This document shows, in pieces, positions 28,354 through 36,642 of a stretch of 64,000 nt of DNA. Every line of letters begins with the position of its first letter. The stretch's first letter is position 1. The DNA is taken from assembly GCF_040567655.1 (NCBI RefSeq), contig NZ_JBEXAC010000001.1, positions 3,100,001-3,164,000 of the forward strand, read 5' to 3'. Both the position numbers and the translations under genes were made by a program. Source of the DNA: Chitinophaga sp. H8 (GTDB taxonomy: Bacteria > Bacteroidota > Bacteroidia > Chitinophagales > Chitinophagaceae). The notes beneath the pieces were generated by a model. The model was not told the origin of the DNA, searched no databases, and was given only the letters and a program-made list of their open reading frames with translations.

Positions 28354-29418
28354 ATGATCCCTAAACTATCTTCCAAATGGCCTTTGGCCCTCCTGATGAT
28401 TGCATTGACTGTACCTAACAGGCAATCCTATGCGCAAACAGGAAAAGCAGCAAAAGCAGTACTGGTAAAGTCAGAACTGATTATGGACAAACCACCTTTC
28501 CCGTCGTCCCATGCATCTTCCATTACTGAATTACCCAACGGGCGCCTCCTGGCTACCTGGTTTGGTGGTACAGATGAAGGAAATAAAGACGTATGTATAT
28601 GGACGTCAGAAAAAAAAGATGGAAAATGGGCACCTCCTGTACAGGTAGCCGATGGTATCATTGATGCCGGGACGCGTTATCCATGCTGGAATCCGGTGTT
28701 ATTAACCACTGCTACCGGTAAGGTGCTCTTGTTCTATAAAGTAGGCCCCAGACCGTCACAATGGTGGGGGGAAATGAAATATAGTACAGATAATGGCCAG
28801 TCCTGGTCCAAGGCAGAGAAACTGCCGGAAGGCATACTCGGCCCCATCAAAAATAAACCTATTCAGCTGGCCAATGGCGATATACTGCATCCCTCCAGCT
28901 GGGAAAGCGTAAAGGGTAAAATATGGAAAATTCATGTGGAGAAATCTGACAGTACCGGTCATAATTGGTCCAAAACGGAAATCGATTGCGGTGACTATGG
29001 TGTTATTCAACCAAGTATCTTAACTTATCCCGACGGCCGGCTGCAGATGATCAACAGGAGTCTGCAAAAGGTGATTGTTCAAACCTGGTCGGATGATAAT
29101 GGTAAAACCTGGTCTCCTTTAACCGCGCTCCATGTAAAAAACCCCAATTCGGGTATTGATGGGGTAACGCTGAAAAACGGCCTGCAAGCCATGGTATACA
29201 ATCCTACTGTAAACAGTAAAAATTCTGATGGCCGTAATGTGCTGAATGTAGCTGTTTCCAAGGATGGAGAAAACTGGACAGACGTATATGAACTGGAAAA
29301 CGTACCCAAGGGAGAATTCAGTTATCCGGCTATCATACAGGGTAAAAACGGACACCTGTATATTACTTATACCTATCACCGCCGTAACGTAAAATTTGTG
29401 GAACTCCGCCTTAAATAA
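28354..29418 (+). CDS. Secreted sialidase-like (BNR/Asp-box) glycosidase
   Basis: A 354-residue protein with a signal peptide ending near SYAQTG, then a six-bladed propeller. Asp-box motifs are visible: STDNGQSW, SDSTGHNW, SDDNGKTW and SKDGENW. The domain belongs to the sialidase/neuraminidase superfamily (GH33-like, BNR_2). A classical FRIP motif and the full arginine triad were not clear, so it may act on another sugar acid or deoxy sugar; exo-glycosidase activity is an inference. It stands alone and ends in a strong hairpin terminator shared with the helicase gene. Confidence 0.75.
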   Translation: MIPKLSSKWPLALLMIALTVPNRQSYAQTGKAAKAVLVKSELIMDKPPFPSSHASSITELPNGRLLATWFGGTDEGNKDVCIWTSEKKDGKWAPPVQVADGIIDAGTRYPCWNPVLLTTATGKVLLFYKVGPRPSQWWGEMKYSTDNGQSWSKAEKLPEGILGPIKNKPIQLANGDILHPSSWESVKGKIWKIHVEKSDSTGHNWSKTEIDCGDYGVIQPSILTYPDGRLQMINRSLQKVIVQTWSDDNGKTWSPLTALHVKNPNSGIDGVTLKNGLQAMVYNPTVNSKNSDGRNVLNVAVSKDGENWTDVYELENVPKGEFSYPAIIQGKNGHLYITYTYHRRNVKFVELRLK

Positions 29419-29435
29419 TTATACTGATAAAAAGG

Positions 29436-29478
29436 AAAGAGATAGGCTGCAGGTATTATACCGGCAGTTTATCTCTTT
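29436..29478. terminator. Bidirectional terminator between sialidase-like and helicase genes
   Basis: AAAGAGATA (29436-29444) pairs with TATCTCTTT (29470-29478); inside, CTGC/GCAG and GGTAT/ATACC continue the stem. Runs of T follow on the plus strand and of A precede it. The right arm overlaps the stop codon of the helicase gene. Confidence 0.8.
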
Positions 29479-30710
29479 TTCTTTTTTCTTTTCTGTTCCC
29501 GGAGGCTATTTTCATGCTGGTCAATCAGGAGTTGCCAGTTATCATTAGGGGTATCTTCCGAAAAGCTGATGGTTTCACGGTATTCATCCTTTTCAATTTT
29601 CATCTCCTGTATTTCCTTGCCCAGGAATTTTTCAATTTCTTTCAGTACCGGTTTTTCCTCGTCACTACAGAATGAAACTGCTTTTCCTTTCTGTACACCA
29701 CGTCCTGTACGACCTACCCGATGCACATAGTTCTCCGGTACATCCGGTAAATCATAGTTTACTACATAATCAACATTGGGAATATCAATACCACGGGCAC
29801 TCACATCAGTAGCAATCAATATTTTCACGTCGCCCTTTTTGAATTCCTTCATTACCTGCAGGCGGTCGTCCTGTTCTTTTCCACCATGCATGGTAAGTGT
29901 TTCCACCCCTACCCGCTGCATTGCGTTAAACACTCTTTCTGCCCGTACTTTGGTACGTACAAAAACCAGGATCTTACTTTCCGGGAATTCTTTAGCCATA
30001 CGCTCCAGGAAGAAACGTTTGTCATCCATTTTCACATAGGCCACTGAATGGGTTACATTTTTGGACACCGGATCCTGTGGAGAGATCTGTATGCGTATGG
30101 GATTAGTTACAATGGAATAAGCCAGGTCTTTAATGTCTTTATCAATAGTAGCGGAGAAGAACAGCGTTTGATGTTTACGCGGCAGGAACTTCATCACATC
30201 CCGTATATCTTTGATAAATCCCAGTGCCAGCATATGATCCGCTTCATCCAGGATGAGTATCTCTACCCGGCTTAAATCAATATGCTGCTGGTTAATAAGG
30301 TCAAACATCCGGCCGGGTGTAGCGATAAGAACGTCTACCCCCTTTTCCAGCTTTTTGATCTGCGGGTCCTGATCTACCCCGCCGAACAAACCCAGTATTT
30401 TGAGCTTTGTATATCTGGCGATTTGTATAAATACTTCTGCTATCTGAATAGCCAGTTCCCTGGTAGGCACCATCACGAGGCATTTTACCTGCCCGGGAAT
30501 TTTGGTAGTACGCTGGCGCTGCAACATATGTAGTACCGGGATAGCAAAAGCAGCTGTTTTACCGGTACCGGTTTGTGCGATAGCCAATACATCATCTCCA
30601 TTTAAAATGGAAGGAATTGCCTTGTACTGAATGTCTGTAGGTTTTTTAAAACCCAGCTCTTCCAAACTCCTTTTTATCTCTTCGGAAATGCGGTACTGTT
30701 CAAATTTCAT
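29469..30710 (-). CDS. DEAD-box ATP-dependent RNA helicase (RhlE-like)
   Basis: A 413-residue cytoplasmic helicase, started at MKFEQYRISEEIKRSLEELGF because this is the usual position before the Q motif (KPTDIQYKAIP). All core motifs are present: AQTGTGKTAA (I), PTRELAIQ (Ia), TPGR (Ib), LDEADHML (II), SATI (III), ATDVSARGIDIP (V) and HRVGRTGR (VI). The short basic tail (REQKRKKKKR) is typical of RNA-binding RhlE-type members. It unwinds structured RNA in ribosome assembly or mRNA decay and is often cold-induced. It is the last gene of a minus-strand run HAD, CAT-like, TfoX-like, helicase. Confidence 0.93.
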   Translation of the reverse strand: MKFEQYRISEEIKRSLEELGFKKPTDIQYKAIPSILNGDDVLAIAQTGTGKTAAFAIPVLHMLQRQRTTKIPGQVKCLVMVPTRELAIQIAEVFIQIARYTKLKILGLFGGVDQDPQIKKLEKGVDVLIATPGRMFDLINQQHIDLSRVEILILDEADHMLALGFIKDIRDVMKFLPRKHQTLFFSATIDKDIKDLAYSIVTNPIRIQISPQDPVSKNVTHSVAYVKMDDKRFFLERMAKEFPESKILVFVRTKVRAERVFNAMQRVGVETLTMHGGKEQDDRLQVMKEFKKGDVKILIATDVSARGIDIPNVDYVVNYDLPDVPENYVHRVGRTGRGVQKGKAVSFCSDEEKPVLKEIEKFLGKEIQEMKIEKDEYRETISFSEDTPNDNWQLLIDQHENSLREQKRKKKKR

Positions 30711-30848
30711 GTTCGGTCTTTGATCCTGAAGCATTATGCTTAGGGCCACAAAGGTAAAAATTTGGCCCGTAATCAGCGGAAGTATCTTTCTATGTGGGGT
30801 TTCCTGCCAGCAGGCAATCTATACCCGTTCATGCCGGGGTACAGCATA

Positions 30849-31196
30849 TTATTTCTTCTTCTTCTTTGCCGGCTGGGCTATCAGGTTAAAAGCCAATGCC
30901 AGGTTTATCCAATACGCCAGCCGTTTCCTGGTGGTCAGCACGGATTCACTTACATATACATAGCCTTTCATCATGCGGCCTCCATGCACCATTGGGGTAC
31001 ATCCTTCCTCTTCCAGCACCGTTTCATTGAGCGCAGGATCCAAACGCAACATTATCCGGCCCGTATTCACCCCTACACACATTTTATCATCTACCATAAA
31101 ACACAAACCACCGAACATCTTTTTCTCCTCTACCTTTCTGCCCGTATCAGCTATCAGCTCCCGGATATTGTCAGTAAGCTTTTCATCATAAGACAT
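30849..31196 (-). CDS. TfoX/Sxy N-terminal-domain protein
   Basis: A 115-residue cytoplasmic protein with the TfoX_N fold: MSYDEKLTDNIRELI, KKMFGGLCFMVDDKMCVGV, LMLRL-like strand (IMLRLDPAL) and MKGYVYVSE. It ends in a lysine-rich tail (PAKKKKK). Stand-alone TfoX_N proteins are common in Bacteroidota. A role in competence is known only for the two-domain gammaproteobacterial protein and should not be assumed. It lies 35 bases after the acetyltransferase gene in the same direction. Confidence 0.85.
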   Translation of the reverse strand: MSYDEKLTDNIRELIADTGRKVEEKKMFGGLCFMVDDKMCVGVNTGRIMLRLDPALNETVLEEEGCTPMVHGGRMMKGYVYVSESVLTTRKRLAYWINLALAFNLIAQPAKKKKK

Positions 31197-31231
31197 AAAA
31201 CAGGATTTTAAATCTGAAAATAAATACTTGC

Positions 31232-31855
31232 CTACGCATTCAGCAGCTGCTGAAAATGATCTATAAACTGTCCTACATGATATCCGTCCATCAATCCATG
31301 ATGTACATGTATGGAAACAGACATTACCTTTTTACCATGCACCTCTTTCATCTTGCCAAAAGATATTTTTGGAATACAGTCCTTAAAGGAAAAACTCCGG
31401 GCATGCGACAACGATGTAAAATCGATCCATGGCATGGAAGAATAATGAATCACATTTTCTCCGCTATTGGCAGGTATCAAACCGGTGGTAGCCTGTACCT
31501 GGTCTATTTCCAGCTGTGCAGCCGTTGCAAAGTCGGTAAACTGCGGATGGTAATCCATATAGGCAAACCCAAAAGTGCCATCCGGACGGTTAATGGTAGG
31601 TGATGCATGCACCACTTCGTATTCATAAATGATATCATCTATGATCCTGTACCGGAATGGCGCAATCGCATTTGCCGCAGCCAATGATTTGTGCAGATAC
31701 CAGAGGAAAAAGGAATGCCCCTGTTCTTTGGCAGTATGATAAGCCTTGGTGCAGTCTACCGATACACAAACTCCAAAAAAAGGTTCTTCAAATTGTTTAA
31801 AAAATTCATAGTGCGCCTTTCTGGGCCAGGTAGTTATATCCAGTATCTTTTTCAT
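31232..31855 (-). CDS. Chloramphenicol acetyltransferase-like (CatA-type) protein
   Basis: A 207-residue acetyl-CoA-dependent acyltransferase. The catalytic motif is intact: HHGLMDGYH at 185-193, giving the general base His186 and the structural Asp190 of the CAT family. The N-terminus (ITTWPRKAHYEFFKQFEEPFFGV) also follows the CatA pattern. Family members form trimers. Whether it acetylates chloramphenicol or another hydroxyl compound cannot be read from sequence, and there is no mobile element nearby. Its ATG overlaps the stop codon of the HAD gene by four bases (ATGA), so the two are translationally coupled. Confidence 0.85.
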   Translation of the reverse strand: MKKILDITTWPRKAHYEFFKQFEEPFFGVCVSVDCTKAYHTAKEQGHSFFLWYLHKSLAAANAIAPFRYRIIDDIIYEYEVVHASPTINRPDGTFGFAYMDYHPQFTDFATAAQLEIDQVQATTGLIPANSGENVIHYSSMPWIDFTSLSHARSFSFKDCIPKISFGKMKEVHGKKVMSVSIHVHHGLMDGYHVGQFIDHFQQLLNA

Positions 31856-32550
31856 GATAATAATTCCGGTAAAATATCAGTGATTGTTTGTACTTGTTTA
31901 AAACGTTCGTGTGTAATCGTTTGTACCACCTGCTCATGCTCCCAGGTAGTATGATAAGGTATGTGGATACCATATCCGCCGATTTCCAATACAGGGATGA
32001 CATCAGACTTTAATGAATTGCCGACCATCAAAAAAGATTCCGGTGCAATATCCAGGTGCCTGATTAATTTGGTATAATCTGCCTGCTGTTTATCACTCAT
32101 GATTTCAATATGATGGAAATAATGTGCCAGTCCGGACTTCTTAAGTTTCCGCTCCTGGTCCAGTAAATCACCTTTGGTAGCCACTACCAGGCGGTATTCT
32201 TTTTTAAGCGCCTGTAATACCGCTTCTACCCCTTCCAGCATTTCAATAGGCCGCTCCAATAATTCCTTGCCATACTCAATGGCTTTCACTATCACATCCG
32301 CGCTCATTTTCTTATCTGATACCCGCAAGGCGGTTTCAATCATGGAAAGCATAAACCCTTTGACACCATATCCATACAGTGACAGATTAGCCATTTCTGT
32401 TTTAAACAACTCCTGGGACACATTATGATGCGGTATAAAATCTTCCAGCAGGGTACAGAATTTCCGCTCTGTTTCCTGAAAAAACGGCTCATTTACCCAC
32501 AGGGTATCATCAGCATCAAATGCGATTACTTTTATCCGGTCCTTATTCAT
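31852..32550 (-). CDS. HAD-superfamily hydrolase
   Basis: A 232-residue phosphatase-like protein. Motif I is FDADDTLW (nucleophile Asp12, acid Asp14), motif II is the Thr in VVATKGD, the motif III Lys lies in the segment after it, and motif IV appears in MVGNSLKSDV. A helical cap lies between residues about 18 and 90. It probably dephosphorylates a small metabolite or nucleotide. The gene heads the minus-strand run and overlaps the CAT-like gene by four bases; the divergent SRPBCC promoter lies upstream. Confidence 0.9.
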   Translation of the reverse strand: MNKDRIKVIAFDADDTLWVNEPFFQETERKFCTLLEDFIPHHNVSQELFKTEMANLSLYGYGVKGFMLSMIETALRVSDKKMSADVIVKAIEYGKELLERPIEMLEGVEAVLQALKKEYRLVVATKGDLLDQERKLKKSGLAHYFHHIEIMSDKQQADYTKLIRHLDIAPESFLMVGNSLKSDVIPVLEIGGYGIHIPYHTTWEHEQVVQTITHERFKQVQTITDILPELLS

Positions 32551-32680
32551 GATAATTTAAACAGCTTAATTGTTGATCAACTTTGAATGGAGGGTTATGT
32601 CAAAGCTCCAAATGTAAGTCTTTTGGGATAAAATCAAATAAGGAGCGATGGTATCAGTTTAAGCCGTAAATACAAAAATA

Positions 32681-32725
32681 TTTGCGTAACCGAATGGTTT
32701 CACATATATTTACAACCGAATGGTT
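32681..32725 (+). promoter_or_regulatory. Promoter with two identical candidate operators before the SRPBCC gene
   Basis: A Bacteroidota-type promoter is readable: TTTG at 32681-32684, 20 bases, then TATATTTA at 32705-32712 (one mismatch to TAnnTTTG). Two identical 12-mers AACCGAATGGTT (AACC-N4-GGTT) sit at 32688-32699, between the two boxes, and at 32714-32725, over the expected start of transcription. They are 26 bp apart. A repressor bound there would block the promoter. Confidence 0.6.
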
Positions 32726-32803
32726 ACATGATCCGTTTCCCTCATGAGGAAACGGTGTACCAGCACCCAAATAATCATCATCCATCATCAAAAACTAAGT
32801 AAC

Positions 32804-33235
32804 ATGAAAAATGAACCTGTAGTATTTGAGCGCACCTTTAACGCTCCGGTAGCAAGGGTATGGAAGGCCATCACTGATAGTAATGATATGCAACAATGGT
32901 ATTTTAATCTGCCGGGGTTTAAACCCGAAGTAGGATATGAATTCCAGTTTACGGCGGGAGATGATCCCAAACAATACCTTCATCTTTGCAAAGTAACGGA
33001 GGTAGTCCCAGGTAAAAAACTGACTTACAGCTGGCGGTATGATGGTTATGAAGGCAACTCCTTTGTCACCTTTGAATTATTTCCGGATGGAGATAAAACC
33101 AAACTGAAGCTCACACATGCCGGACTGGATACCTTCCCAACCAGCAATCCTGATCTGGTTAAAGGAAACTTTGTACAGGGCTGGACACAGATTCTGGATA
33201 CTTCGTTAAAACCATTCCTGGAAAAAGCAGCTTAA
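32804..33235 (+). CDS. SRPBCC-family protein (AHSA1-like)
   Basis: A 143-residue START/Bet v1-like protein: VFERTFNAPVARVWKAITDSNDMQQWYF at the start, KYLTYSW-like strand (KKLTYSWRYDGYEGNSFVTFEL), and a C-terminal long helix (WTQILDTSLKPFLEK). The domain forms a hydrophobic pocket; its ligand is unknown. The start at 32804 fits the family; an in-frame ATG 60 bases upstream lies downstream of the predicted start of transcription but adds an unlikely tail. The FMN reductase gene follows after 28 bases, so the two probably form an operon under the double operator. Confidence 0.88.
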   Translation: MKNEPVVFERTFNAPVARVWKAITDSNDMQQWYFNLPGFKPEVGYEFQFTAGDDPKQYLHLCKVTEVVPGKKLTYSWRYDGYEGNSFVTFELFPDGDKTKLKLTHAGLDTFPTSNPDLVKGNFVQGWTQILDTSLKPFLEKAA

Positions 33236-33263
33236 AAACAAGGAGGGTATCCTACATTTGAGT

Positions 33264-33869
33264 ATGACTCAACCGCCACTGCTTACCCATAATAATAAGA
33301 TAAATATTCTAGCCATCTCAGGAAGTACAAGAGCGCAATCCTCCAATCTTGATCTGATAAAAGCCATTGCTGATCTGACGGCCGACCGCTTTTCCATCAC
33401 CATTTTTGAAGGATTGTCTGTACTTCCTCATTTTAATCCGGATCTGGACCTGGACACAGAAAATGCACCACCGGCCGTAGTAAATTTCCGTCAGCAATTA
33501 CAAGCAGCGGATGGGGTACTGATATGTACCCCCGAATATGCGGTTGGTGTGCCGGGAACCTTGAAAAATGCGCTTGACTGGACCGTTTCCAGTATGGACT
33601 TCTCTCAAAAACCAGTAGCGCTGATCACTGCCGCCACTTCTGGCATCACTGCACACAAAGCCCTGTTGGGTACCCTTTTAATCATTGAATCTAAAATAAC
33701 GGACGAAATGCAACTGGTGGTATCCTCCGTTAAAACCAAAGTAAGTAAAGCGGGAAAAATAACGGATCCGGACACCCTCTTCCAGGTGAACAAACTCATC
33801 CATGCTTTCACGGATGTTATTACCGGGAATGGTGTTCCTGTGTATTTACCAGCACCTTCTGCCAGATAA
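33264..33869 (+). CDS. NADPH-dependent FMN reductase family protein
   Basis: A flavodoxin-like reductase of 201 residues. ILAISGSTRAQSSNLDLI binds the FMN phosphate, and CTPEYAVGVPGTLKNALDWT is the second FMN motif of this family. It would reduce flavins, quinones or azo and metal compounds with NAD(P)H. The start is uncertain: a strong AGGAGG (33241-33246) stands 17 bases before the ATG at 33264 and 11 before an in-frame TTG at 33258, so TTG could be the true start. It probably shares a transcript with the SRPBCC gene. Confidence 0.88.
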   Translation: MTQPPLLTHNNKINILAISGSTRAQSSNLDLIKAIADLTADRFSITIFEGLSVLPHFNPDLDLDTENAPPAVVNFRQQLQAADGVLICTPEYAVGVPGTLKNALDWTVSSMDFSQKPVALITAATSGITAHKALLGTLLIIESKITDEMQLVVSSVKTKVSKAGKITDPDTLFQVNKLIHAFTDVITGNGVPVYLPAPSAR

Positions 33870-33941
33870 GGCTTCAGGCATTCCCATACCGGGGAAATAA
33901 CTTAATTTTACCCCAGTAACCCTTATCTCAATAATACCTGT

Positions 33942-34418
33942 ATGGTCATGAATTTTTTCGTAAAAAATAAGCATGCCATCCTTTATGGCATGTCTTTGGC
34001 AATACTGCTGTTTTTACTTAAATGGCTGGAGTTGCGGCTGCTGATCATTGACCATGCCTTTGAAATTTATATTGGTGCCATCGCCCTCATTTTTACTGCA
34101 TTGGGTATCTGGCTGGCATTAAAACTCACCCGTCCCAAAGTAAAAACCATCATCATTGAAAAAGAAGTATATATACAGGAGCCTCCTGTCAATTTCATGC
34201 TCAATGAAAATGAGCTTGCTAAAACAGGATTAAGCACCCGGGAACTGGAAGTATTGCAACTAATGGCGGAAGGATTGAGTAACCAGGAAATTGCCGCCCG
34301 TTTGTTTGTTTCTTTAAGCACCGTTAAAACGCATTCCTCCAATCTCTTCGAAAAAATGGACGTAAAGCGCAGGACCCAGGCAATCGACAAAGCTAAAAGA
34401 CTGAGTATCATACCATAA
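33942..34418 (+). CDS. Membrane-anchored LuxR-type transcriptional regulator
   Basis: A 158-residue protein with two membrane helices (about 12-30 and 42-62) followed by a GerE/LuxR helix-turn-helix: [43 protein letters not shown]. There is no receiver domain, so activity may be controlled by membrane state or a partner protein. A second ATG lies six bases in. A DUF4199 membrane protein gene follows about 100 bases later, a pairing I associate with related genomes. A weak promoter-like TAATTTTA occurs at 33903-33910. Confidence 0.85.
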   Translation: MVMNFFVKNKHAILYGMSLAILLFLLKWLELRLLIIDHAFEIYIGAIALIFTALGIWLALKLTRPKVKTIIIEKEVYIQEPPVNFMLNENELAKTGLSTRELEVLQLMAEGLSNQEIAARLFVSLSTVKTHSSNLFEKMDVKRRTQAIDKAKRLSIIP

Positions 34419-34524
34419 CAATAATAATACTTAAGTACAAATATCCGGTTTAGTCCCAAAATCATCCTAAAGTATGACCGGAAAAAGCGCGTTATTCATC
34501 AATTTTGAGCCTAAACGCTACCAT

Positions 34525-35073
34525 ATGAAACCGATGAAAAAAAATGTACTGACCTTCGGCCTTATCTCCGGACTTATTATTACCATCATGATGGTGGTGA
34601 CTGTTGCTGCCTGTTATGGCAACCCGGATTTTGAAGGCAACAAAGTACTTGGCTATGCAGCCATGATCATAGCTTTTTCCCTCATATTTGTGGGGATCAG
34701 GAACTTCAGGGACAAATACAATAATGGGGTGATCACTTTTGGAAAGGCCTTTAAAATAGGGTTGTATATTACCCTGATTGCTTCCAGTGTTTACGTAATT
34801 GTATGGCTGATAGACTACTATCTCTTTGTGCCCGATTTCATGGACCGGTATACAGCGCAGGTGCTCAAAGCCGCCCAAAAAGATGGCGCTACGGCTGCTG
34901 AGCTGACAGCGAAGGCTAAAGAAATGGCCAATTTTAAGGAGCTGTATAAAAATCCGCTGATGGTGATACTGATTACCTATGCGGAGATTTTTCCAATAGG
35001 TATCCTCATTACAGTGATCAGTGCCCTGATATTAAAAAAGAAGCAACCCGGTCATTTGCAGCCTGCTAATTAA
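34525..35073 (+). CDS. DUF4199 integral membrane protein
   Basis: A 182-residue protein with four hydrophobic segments (FGLISGLIITIMMVVTVAACY; GYAAMIIAFSLIFVGI; FKIGLYITLIASSVYVIVWLID; MVILITYAEIFPIGILITVISALIL). The helix 2-3 loop carries IRNFRDKYNNGVITFGKAFKIG, characteristic of DUF4199. The start at 34525 avoids a hydrophilic extension. Function is unknown; the upstream LuxR-type regulator may control it. A hairpin terminator follows. Confidence 0.8.
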   Translation: MKPMKKNVLTFGLISGLIITIMMVVTVAACYGNPDFEGNKVLGYAAMIIAFSLIFVGIRNFRDKYNNGVITFGKAFKIGLYITLIASSVYVIVWLIDYYLFVPDFMDRYTAQVLKAAQKDGATAAELTAKAKEMANFKELYKNPLMVILITYAEIFPIGILITVISALILKKKQPGHLQPAN

Positions 35074-35085
35074 TAGTTTCCTGAG

Positions 35086-35128
35086 AAGGGGCTGAAAATG
35101 GCAGTGCTATATGCCATTTTCACCCCTT
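35086..35128. terminator. Bidirectional terminator between DUF4199 and DoxX genes
   Basis: AAGGGGCTGAAAATGGCA (35086-35103) pairs with TGCCATTTTCACCCCTT (35112-35128) with one unpaired base, around an 8-base loop, followed by further T. It separates two convergent genes. Confidence 0.85.
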
Positions 35129-35129
35129 T

Positions 35130-35588
35130 TTATATTGTCTTGTCCCGCTCTCCAAATATCAGATAGTCCATGGAGAACTTTCCCGGCCCCAGTACCAGCA
35201 ATACAAGCGCGATAGACAGATACACCATAGGGAGTTCAAAAGAAGATCCTCCTGCTAAGTTTACAAAAGCATCTCCAAATACAATCAGGTGAAAATAAAG
35301 GGCTACCATCATTGTACAGGCAATGCCCAGGGATGCTGCCGGTGTAACTATCCCCAGCACCCAGGCAATACCTCCTAAAAATTCGGCAACAGCAGCGAGG
35401 AACTGGAAAACACCCGGTATCTCTACTGGTCCGCCCGGGGGTACCCAGGAAGCTGGTTGCTGAATCTTTTGCCAGCCATGAAAAACGAAAGCTGCACCTG
35501 CTACTATACGTAACACCAACAGTACAATAGCAACGGTATTGGACGTGCCTGGTTTCCGGAACCAGTTCTGATCAATTATTGAGGCCAT
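35130..35588 (-). CDS. DoxX-family membrane protein
   Basis: A 152-residue protein with four membrane helices and the DoxX pattern: LRIVAGAAFVFHGWQKI, FQFLAAVAEFLGGIAWVLGIVTPAASLGIA, MMVALYFHLIVFG. The start at 35588 (MASIIDQ) is chosen because the upstream extension is not family-like. DoxX proteins of this length are linked to redox and thiol stress in some bacteria, but the exact role is unknown. An 18-bp palindrome lies 33 bases upstream of the start, and an AraC regulator is divergently encoded. Confidence 0.88.
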   Translation of the reverse strand: MASIIDQNWFRKPGTSNTVAIVLLVLRIVAGAAFVFHGWQKIQQPASWVPPGGPVEIPGVFQFLAAVAEFLGGIAWVLGIVTPAASLGIACTMMVALYFHLIVFGDAFVNLAGGSSFELPMVYLSIALVLLVLGPGKFSMDYLIFGERDKTI

Positions 35589-35620
35589 TTTAACTGGATT
35601 TAAGTAAAGATTTATTTGCT

Positions 35621-35638
35621 TATACACAGCAGTGTATA
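35621..35638. promoter_or_regulatory. Perfect palindrome between doxX-like and araC-like genes
   Basis: TATACAC-AGCA-GTGTATA, 7-bp perfect arms with a 4-base centre, lies 33 bases before the DoxX start. The size and symmetry suit a dimeric repressor. Further on, CAAATGTTT (35662-35670) and AAACATTTG (35698-35706) form a second, widely spaced inverted pair. Confidence 0.45.
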
Positions 35639-35755
35639 GTATAGCAACACATTCCCTGAATCAAATGTTTGCATTTTTAATATTCTCAGCACATATGAAA
35701 CATTTGTATCTTTATAGTACATCTGTTTATTTCAGTAACCATACAGGGAGGCATT

Positions 35756-36571
35756 ATGATTTACCAGCAAATACCACCGCCTGCATCACTTAAGGATTAT
35801 ATCCGGTATTACTGGGTATTGGAAAGCCATGCTGCCGACCCGGCAGCTACTTCTTTCCGGACGATGGCGGATGGATGTCCTGGTCTTATTTTCCAGCACC
35901 CGGATGAAGGGGTATTATATCAGAATAGCAAGCAGCTCCCGGGAATTTTTTTATATGGGCAGGCCACCAGGCACGCAGAAATACGTATTGCCGGAAAATT
36001 TAGTACCATAGGGATTTATTTTTATCCCAACGCACTTAAATCTATCTTCGGATTTAATGCGGAAATCCTCACCAATACCTGTCTCAACCTCGATGAAATG
36101 GCCTTAAAACAAGGCTATTACCTGGCAGAACAACTTGCCGGCACCACTGCTCCCGCAGACCGGATCGGCATTATTTCCGCTTACCTGCTTTTTCTGATCA
36201 GAAAAAACAGCCATCGTACTGATGAGGCCATGCAATATGCCTTATTCAGCATACTTCAAACAAAAGGCAGCATTCCTCTGAAAGAACTGCACGAAAAATT
36301 ACAACTCTCCGAAAGGAGTTTCGAGCGTAAGTTTAAACAATACATAGGCATTTCTCCTAAATTATTCTCCAGGATCTCCCGATTCCAGGCATCCCTGGAC
36401 CAACTGAGAAACAATACCTATGATAAACTCTCAGATATTGCTTTTGGCAATGATTATGCAGATCAATCCCATTTTATACGTTCATTCAAGGAATTTGCGG
36501 GCTGCTCCCCTTTTCAATACCAGAAAACATCCATTGAAGTAATGGAAAACTTCTCCCAGCTTACTCAATAG
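35756..36571 (+). CDS. AraC-family transcriptional regulator
   Basis: A 271-residue regulator. The N-terminal domain (MIYQQIPPPASLKDYIRYYWVLE) is of the DUF6597 type common in Bacteroidota AraC proteins. The C-terminal double helix-turn-helix is complete: IPLKELHEKLQLSERSFERKF and LSDIAFGNDYADQSHFIRSFKEFAGCSPFQYQ. It probably controls the NAD(P)-binding protein gene 71 bases downstream, the divergent DoxX gene, or both. Confidence 0.9.
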   Translation: MIYQQIPPPASLKDYIRYYWVLESHAADPAATSFRTMADGCPGLIFQHPDEGVLYQNSKQLPGIFLYGQATRHAEIRIAGKFSTIGIYFYPNALKSIFGFNAEILTNTCLNLDEMALKQGYYLAEQLAGTTAPADRIGIISAYLLFLIRKNSHRTDEAMQYALFSILQTKGSIPLKELHEKLQLSERSFERKFKQYIGISPKLFSRISRFQASLDQLRNNTYDKLSDIAFGNDYADQSHFIRSFKEFAGCSPFQYQKTSIEVMENFSQLTQ

Positions 36572-36614
36572 CCCGGCTGTCGGTTTTATTCTATTTTAAC
36601 CCGTATGACGCCAC

Positions 36615-36622
36615 TAATTTTG
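36615..36622 (+). promoter_or_regulatory. Promoter -7 element TAATTTTG
   Basis: An exact TAnnTTTG box, 20 bases before the start codon of the NAD(P)-binding protein. It is flanked by ATGAC (36605-36609) and GTCAT (36624-36628), with another ATGAC at 36636-36640, which may be regulator half-sites. No clear TTTG box stands at -33. Confidence 0.55.
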
Positions 36623-36642
36623 AGTCATAAAACAAATGACCC

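Noticed and set aside
31232..31855. Antibiotic-resistance cassette
   Set aside because: No transposase, integrase, attachment site or base-composition change is visible around the CAT-like gene.
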